From contig MNYD01000008.1 of NCBI GenBank assembly GCA_001872925.1, positions 1 through 8,726 of the forward strand: 8,726 nt of DNA, given 5' to 3'. Positions 6,570-8,726 of the stretch are shown piece by piece. The notes beneath the pieces are model-generated. The model was not told the DNA's origin. It saw only the letters and a program-made list of their open reading frames with translations, and ran no database searches. How positions within the stretch are numbered: position 1 is the stretch's first letter; each line of letters starts with the position of its first letter. The position numbers and the translations under genes were made by a program. Source of the DNA: Dehalococcoidia bacterium CG2_30_46_19. GTDB taxonomy: Bacteria > Chloroflexota > Dehalococcoidia > GIF9 > AB-539-J10.

Positions 6570-7085
6570 CTACTTGAAATGCTTCTTCCCCATTACGGTA
6601 AACACAATCGCTGGTATTCCCAAAATCCAGGCACAGAAAAGGGCGAAGATTGAGCCAGCTAGCGCCAACCCCCAGGTTCTTTTCCTAAGAGCAAAAACCC
6701 CGCCTACTATGGCGATTAGGGCGAAGATAATTAGCGCCACACCTATCGCACCCATTATTACACCAACTCCAGCAACCCCACTAAACCGCCCAATAAGCCG
6801 CCCAAGCGCCCCCAAACCTGCAGCAACTAATATGCCAATAAGCAAGGCAGGGACTCCAGCAACTAAATCAAGTATCCCTGCCGTCAGCGGCATCCAGTCG
6901 CCACCAGCTTTCGCTACTACTTTACCGGCTACCCTGGCACCGCACTTAGGACATATCTCAGTTAGCTTGGTGGTTGGCGCACCACAATTGGGACAAAAGC
7001 TGGTGCCGCTCATTGGCTTCGCTCCACAATTAGGGCAAATCTCGGGACTTCCAGTCAATTCCTTGCCACAATTTCTACAGAACAT
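6570..7085 (-). CDS. Zinc-ribbon membrane protein, paralogue 1
   Basis: The product is 171 aa. The N-terminal 50 residues hold four CxxC pairs (C3/C6, C17/C20, C31/C34, C45/C48) at exact 14-residue spacing, consistent with two treble-cysteine-pair zinc ribbons (zinc_ribbon_2 type). After a Lys-rich linker there is a hydrophobic Gly/Ala-rich region with about three to four membrane segments (roughly 66-95, 106-132, 137-167) and a basic tail KKHFK. It is probably a membrane protein with a cytosolic zinc-binding head; function unknown. ATG 7085 is preceded by AGGAT about six bases upstream. It is a tandem duplicate of the gene at 7126-7662, with only about six differences in the first 63 residues, and is the last gene of the minus-strand cluster. 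Confidence 0.82.
   Translation of the reverse strand: MFCRNCGKELTGSPEICPNCGAKPMSGTSFCPNCGAPTTKLTEICPKCGARVAGKVVAKAGGDWMPLTAGILDLVAGVPALLIGILVAAGLGALGRLIGRFSGVAGVGVIMGAIGVALIIFALIAIVGGVFALRKRTWGLALAGSIFALFCAWILGIPAIVFTVMGKKHFK
6942..7085 (-). repeat. Four 42-bp units encoding the CxxC pairs (paralogue 1)
   Basis: The four cysteine pairs recur every 14 codons. At the DNA level the units share sequence such as CCACAATTGGGACAAAAG, CCACAATTAGGGCAAAT and CCGCACTTAGGACATAT (plus-strand reading). The same array is present at 7519-7662 and 7957-8100. Confidence 0.6.
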
Positions 7086-7125
7086 TGTCTATCCTGATTC
7101 CTAACTGTGCTTCCGCGGCTAGGCT

Positions 7126-7662
7126 CTACTTGAAATGCTTCTTCCCCATTACAGTAAACACAATCGCAGGGATCCCTAGGAATATCGCAGGGAGAATAAG
7201 AGGTAGCCCGGCAAGAAAAACGGAGATTGAACCAGCTAGCGCCAACCACCATATTCTTCTTCTAATGGCGAAAACCCCGCCTACTATGGCGATTATGGCG
7301 AAGATAATCATCGGCACAGCTATCGCACCCATTATTGTGCCAACCCCAGGAATACCACCAAGCCCTCCAATAAGCCCCCCAAGCATGCCTAAACCTACGG
7401 CAAGTACTATGCCAAAAATCAAAGCAGGGACTCCGGCAACTAAATAAAGTATCCCTGCCGTCAGCGGCATCCAGGCGCCACCAGCTTTCTCTACTACTTT
7501 ACCGGCTACTCGCGCACCGCACTTAGGACATATCTCAGTTAGCTCGGTTGTTGGCGCACCACAATTGGGACAGAAGCTGGTGCCGCTCATGGGTCTCGCC
7601 CCACAATTAGGGCAAATTTCGGGGTTTCCTATCAGTTCCTTACCACAATTTCTACAAAACAT
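7126..7662 (-). CDS. Zinc-ribbon membrane protein, paralogue 2
   Basis: The product is 178 aa and nearly identical to paralogue 1 in the zinc-ribbon head (same four CxxC pairs). It has the same membrane architecture and the same C-terminus GIPAIVFTVMGKKHFK. The main difference is about seven extra residues around 147-157, which lengthen the final hydrophobic stretch. ATG 7662 is preceded by AAGGGGA (GGGG at 7669-7672), six bases upstream, which overlaps the end of the preceding TM2 gene (stop 7675-7677). Only 12 bases separate the two genes, so coupled translation is likely. Paralogue 1 follows after 40 bases. Function is unknown; a zinc- or protein-binding cytosolic head on a membrane anchor is inferred. 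Confidence 0.84.
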   Translation of the reverse strand: MFCRNCGKELIGNPEICPNCGARPMSGTSFCPNCGAPTTELTEICPKCGARVAGKVVEKAGGAWMPLTAGILYLVAGVPALIFGIVLAVGLGMLGGLIGGLGGIPGVGTIMGAIAVPMIIFAIIAIVGGVFAIRRRIWWLALAGSISVFLAGLPLILPAIFLGIPAIVFTVMGKKHFK

Positions 7663-7674
7663 AACATTCCCCTT

Positions 7675-8100
7675 TTACCACTTTAGAATAACTTTGCCTT
7701 CCTTGTCCTTCATACGTCCTATAACAGCAAATATAAAGTCAACAAAGGCCCAAATCCCTACTGGTATAAGAAATACTAAGCCTATGCCAAAGACCCATAT
7801 AGTTGACCAACCTGCAATGCTTAAGAGAAGCATTACAACAGCAGTTCCGTTCTTGCCAAGATAAAATCGGTGCGCACCGAAGTTCCCGAGAAAAAAGGCG
7901 AGTAAAGTAGTGGCAAGCCTTGATTTAGGTGATATATCTCCTGCTGCCTTCGCACCACATTTGATACATATTTCGGTTAGTGGCGTGGTTGGAGCACCAC
8001 ACGAGTGGCAAAAGCTAGTGCCATTCATCGGCTTAGCTCCGCAATTAAGGCAAATTTCAGGACTCCCCGTCAGTTCCTTACCACAATTTCTACAAAACAC
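7675..8100 (-). CDS. Zinc-ribbon/TM2-domain membrane protein
   Basis: The product is 141 aa from a GTG start at 8098-8100. AGGAGGT (8104-8110) lies three bases upstream, and the resulting N-terminus (M)FCRNCGKEL matches both neighbouring paralogues exactly. A longer frame from TTG 8136 would place that ribosome site inside the gene, so it is rejected. Residues 1-51 repeat the four-CxxC zinc-ribbon head. Residues 59-130 form a TM2 domain (PF05154): SRLATTLLAFFLGNFGAHRFYLGK followed by two hydrophobic stretches, with W117 and D121 in the conserved W..VD position. The basic tail is KDKEGKVILKW. The head is shared with the two downstream genes but the membrane domain is unrelated, so this is a domain-swapped member of the cluster. 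Its molecular role is unknown. Confidence 0.85.
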   Translation of the reverse strand: MFCRNCGKELTGSPEICLNCGAKPMNGTSFCHSCGAPTTPLTEICIKCGAKAAGDISPKSRLATTLLAFFLGNFGAHRFYLGKNGTAVVMLLLSIAGWSTIWVFGIGLVFLIPVGIWAFVDFIFAVIGRMKDKEGKVILKW

Positions 8101-8216
8101 AATACCTCCTCGTCTGCCCCACACAAAATGGAGCAAAACCTGAACCAGTCATTTTTGCCCACTTGTTAATGAGCACAATTACTAAAAGCCGGTCATAAAT
8201 GAGTTCAATATATTAT

Positions 8217-8414
8217 CTAGCCGCCAGAGAGGCCAAGGAGAGGAAGAAGCGCCAGTGGTAGCTTTGGCAGCAGCCATGGCCACACTACAAAATAGAATAT
8301 CACGCCAATTACCACCGTTATCCCGAGTCCGATAAAGAACATCCTCCACCACAACCCCCAGGCTAATCTCCATGTCGGCTTAACTTCCACTTTCTCCTCT
8401 TCCGGAATCTCCAT
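8217..8414 (-). CDS. Small membrane protein, 65 aa, unknown function
   Basis: The N-terminus is acidic (MEIPEEEKVEV), followed by a Trp-rich amphipathic stretch (WRLAWGLWWR), a clear membrane helix at about 25-44, and a second hydrophobic stretch rich in Leu and Pro (47-62). The frame ends LGLSGG. ATG 8412-8414 has a perfect AGGAGG (8425-8430) ten bases upstream, and a near-consensus promoter lies about 70 bases further up, so expression is well supported. I recognise no family. It is first in the minus-strand cluster, 116 bases before the TM2 gene, so it may be co-transcribed with the zinc-ribbon membrane proteins. Confidence 0.72.
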   Translation of the reverse strand: MEIPEEEKVEVKPTWRLAWGLWWRMFFIGLGITVVIGVIFYFVVWPWLLPKLPLALLPLLGLSGG

Positions 8415-8490
8415 CTTCTTTATCCCTCCTTTTTATTTATTAGCACTTCGATTTTCAAAGCTTACCAATAGTAACACCGCCTTTAGTTAA

Positions 8491-8518
8491 AGTATAATAG
8501 CAGTTAACGAGTTGTCAA
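8491..8518 (-). promoter_or_regulatory. Strong sigma70-type promoter for the minus-strand cluster
   Basis: On the minus strand, TTGACA (8513-8518; perfect) is followed after 16 bases by TATACT (8491-8496; 5 of 6). Transcription would start near 8484, giving a 5' leader of about 70 bases before the ATG at 8414. No operator palindrome is obvious around it. Confidence 0.72.
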
Positions 8519-8573
8519 TATGGTTTGCCGGAAAAACCCTTGCATTTGACGAGCTCACCTGGATAGATAAGTG

Positions 8574-8659
8574 ACATCCTACATGCTTATGACGCCGTAA
8601 TAGGATCCTCTTGTGCCATTGCGAGCCGAAGGCGTGGCACGTATATTGATGTAGGATGT
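8574..8659. repeat. 86-bp MITE-like palindromic element, copy B of the repeat family
   Basis: ACATCCTACAT (8574-8584) and ATGTAGGATGT (8649-8659) form an 11-bp perfect inverted repeat. Inside is a hairpin, GTGCCA (8613-8618)/TGGCAC (8635-8640), with a nested GCC-GAA-GGC (8625-8633). The hairpin core resembles the repeat at 4852-4881. No transposase is encoded and no target-site duplication is evident. Confidence 0.55.
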
Positions 8660-8693
8660 ATCATGTAGTTTGGAGAGCATTTGGGAGACCTCT

Positions 8694-8726
8694 ATGAGCG
8701 TGGCTGGGGACATATGTACCTCTAGG
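8694..8726 (+). CDS. Possible gene start running off the right edge
   Basis: ATG at 8694 with GGGAG (8683-8687) six bases upstream opens a frame (MSVAGDICTSR) to the window edge. Eleven codons are too few to name a product; the beginning would suit a CBS-domain protein, but that is a guess. A weak promoter-like pair, TTGCGA (8619-8624) and TATATT (8642-8647) with a 17-base spacer, lies upstream within the repeat. Confidence 0.18.
   Translation, partial: MSVAGDICTSR

Larger units (their letters stand above)
6567..7662 (-). repeat. Tandem gene duplication (two copies of about 520-540 bp)
   Basis: The units 6567-7085 and 7123-7662 encode paralogues 1 and 2. Identity runs through the stop codons into three flanking bases: 6567-6596 and 7123-7152 differ at no position. 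The 5' ends (ACCACAATTTCTAC plus start codon) are also near identical. This points to a fairly recent duplication. Confidence 0.75.
8415..8726. other. Mostly non-coding right-hand region
   Basis: This 312-base stretch holds the leader and promoter of the minus-strand cluster (8415-8518), about 55 bases with no recognised signal, the MITE-like element (8574-8659), and a possible gene start at 8694. I see no other supported gene in it. Confidence 0.6.

Noticed and set aside
6942..7085. 42-bp periodic repeats as a CRISPR-like array
   Set aside because: The units are contiguous coding repeats for CxxC motifs, with no spacers.
6574..7104. Plus-strand open frame of 176 codons opposite zinc-ribbon paralogue 1, with a similar one at 7085-7447 opposite paralogue 2
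   Set aside because: The minus strand encodes clear zinc-ribbon proteins with ribosome sites. The plus-strand frames are duplicated only because the genes are, and they have no ribosome site or recognisable domain.
8101..8136. TTG at 8136 as the start of the TM2 gene
   Set aside because: AGGAGGT (8104-8110) directly precedes the GTG at 8100, and starting there reproduces the N-terminus of both paralogues.
8493..8498. Perfect TATAAT on the plus strand
   Set aside because: It overlaps the minus-strand -10 region. No -35-like box lies 16-18 bases upstream on the plus strand, and no gene follows closely.
8579..8713. Minus-strand frame of 44 codons at the right end with a GAGGT-like site before its ATG
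   Set aside because: Most of it runs through the MITE-like element, no domain is recognisable, and it ends within the inverted repeat. It is probably chance.

Overview
The window looks like chromosomal DNA of a strict anaerobe. It carries an oxygen-sensitive class I (4Fe-4S) fumarase subunit, three iron-sulfur or flavin redox proteins and a radical SAM enzyme. Clear Shine-Dalgarno sites and sigma70-type promoter boxes indicate a bacterium. Base composition is roughly balanced, slightly AT-rich by eye. The gene set and the intergenic repeats of the type CATTGCGAGCGAAGCG remind me of Dehalococcoidia (Chloroflexota), but that placement is a guess from recall, not a result.

Region 1 (2-4812, + strand) is a tight operon of five genes with gaps of 12-21 bases: malic enzyme (5' end cut by the window), fumarase class I alpha subunit, an SdhB/FrdB-like iron-sulfur protein, an SdhA/FrdA-like flavoprotein, and a two-cluster ferredoxin-like protein. 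Read as a pathway it is a reductive C4 branch: pyruvate + CO2 <-> malate <-> fumarate <-> succinate. The reductase is unusual. No membrane anchor gene is present. The usual FAD-linking histidine is replaced by asparagine. The third cluster site of the iron-sulfur subunit has a full set of four cysteines. The flavoprotein has a long N-terminal extension and a cysteine cluster. The fumarase beta subunit is not in the window.

Region 2 (4813-4906) is a short intergenic stretch with a 12-bp hairpin and a GC-rich palindromic repeat. The repeat appears to supply the -35 box of a candidate promoter for the next gene, which would then be almost leaderless.

Region 3 (4907-6556, + strand) holds a radical SAM protein with a C-x4-C-x2-C cluster motif, a possible 41-residue very basic small protein, and a Mth938-like (DUF498) protein.

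Region 4 (6570-8414, - strand) converges on region 3 with a 13-base gap. In its own direction of transcription it has a strong promoter (boxes at 8491-8518), a 65-residue membrane protein, a zinc-ribbon/TM2 protein, and two tandemly duplicated zinc-ribbon membrane proteins. All three zinc-ribbon proteins share an N-terminus with four CxxC pairs spaced exactly 14 residues apart, joined to two different membrane domains.

Region 5 (8415-8726) has no secure gene. It contains the region 4 promoter and an 86-bp MITE-like element with 11-bp perfect terminal inverted repeats, whose core is related to the repeat in region 2. A gene may begin at 8694 and run off the right edge. I saw no tRNA, rRNA, CRISPR array or transposase gene.
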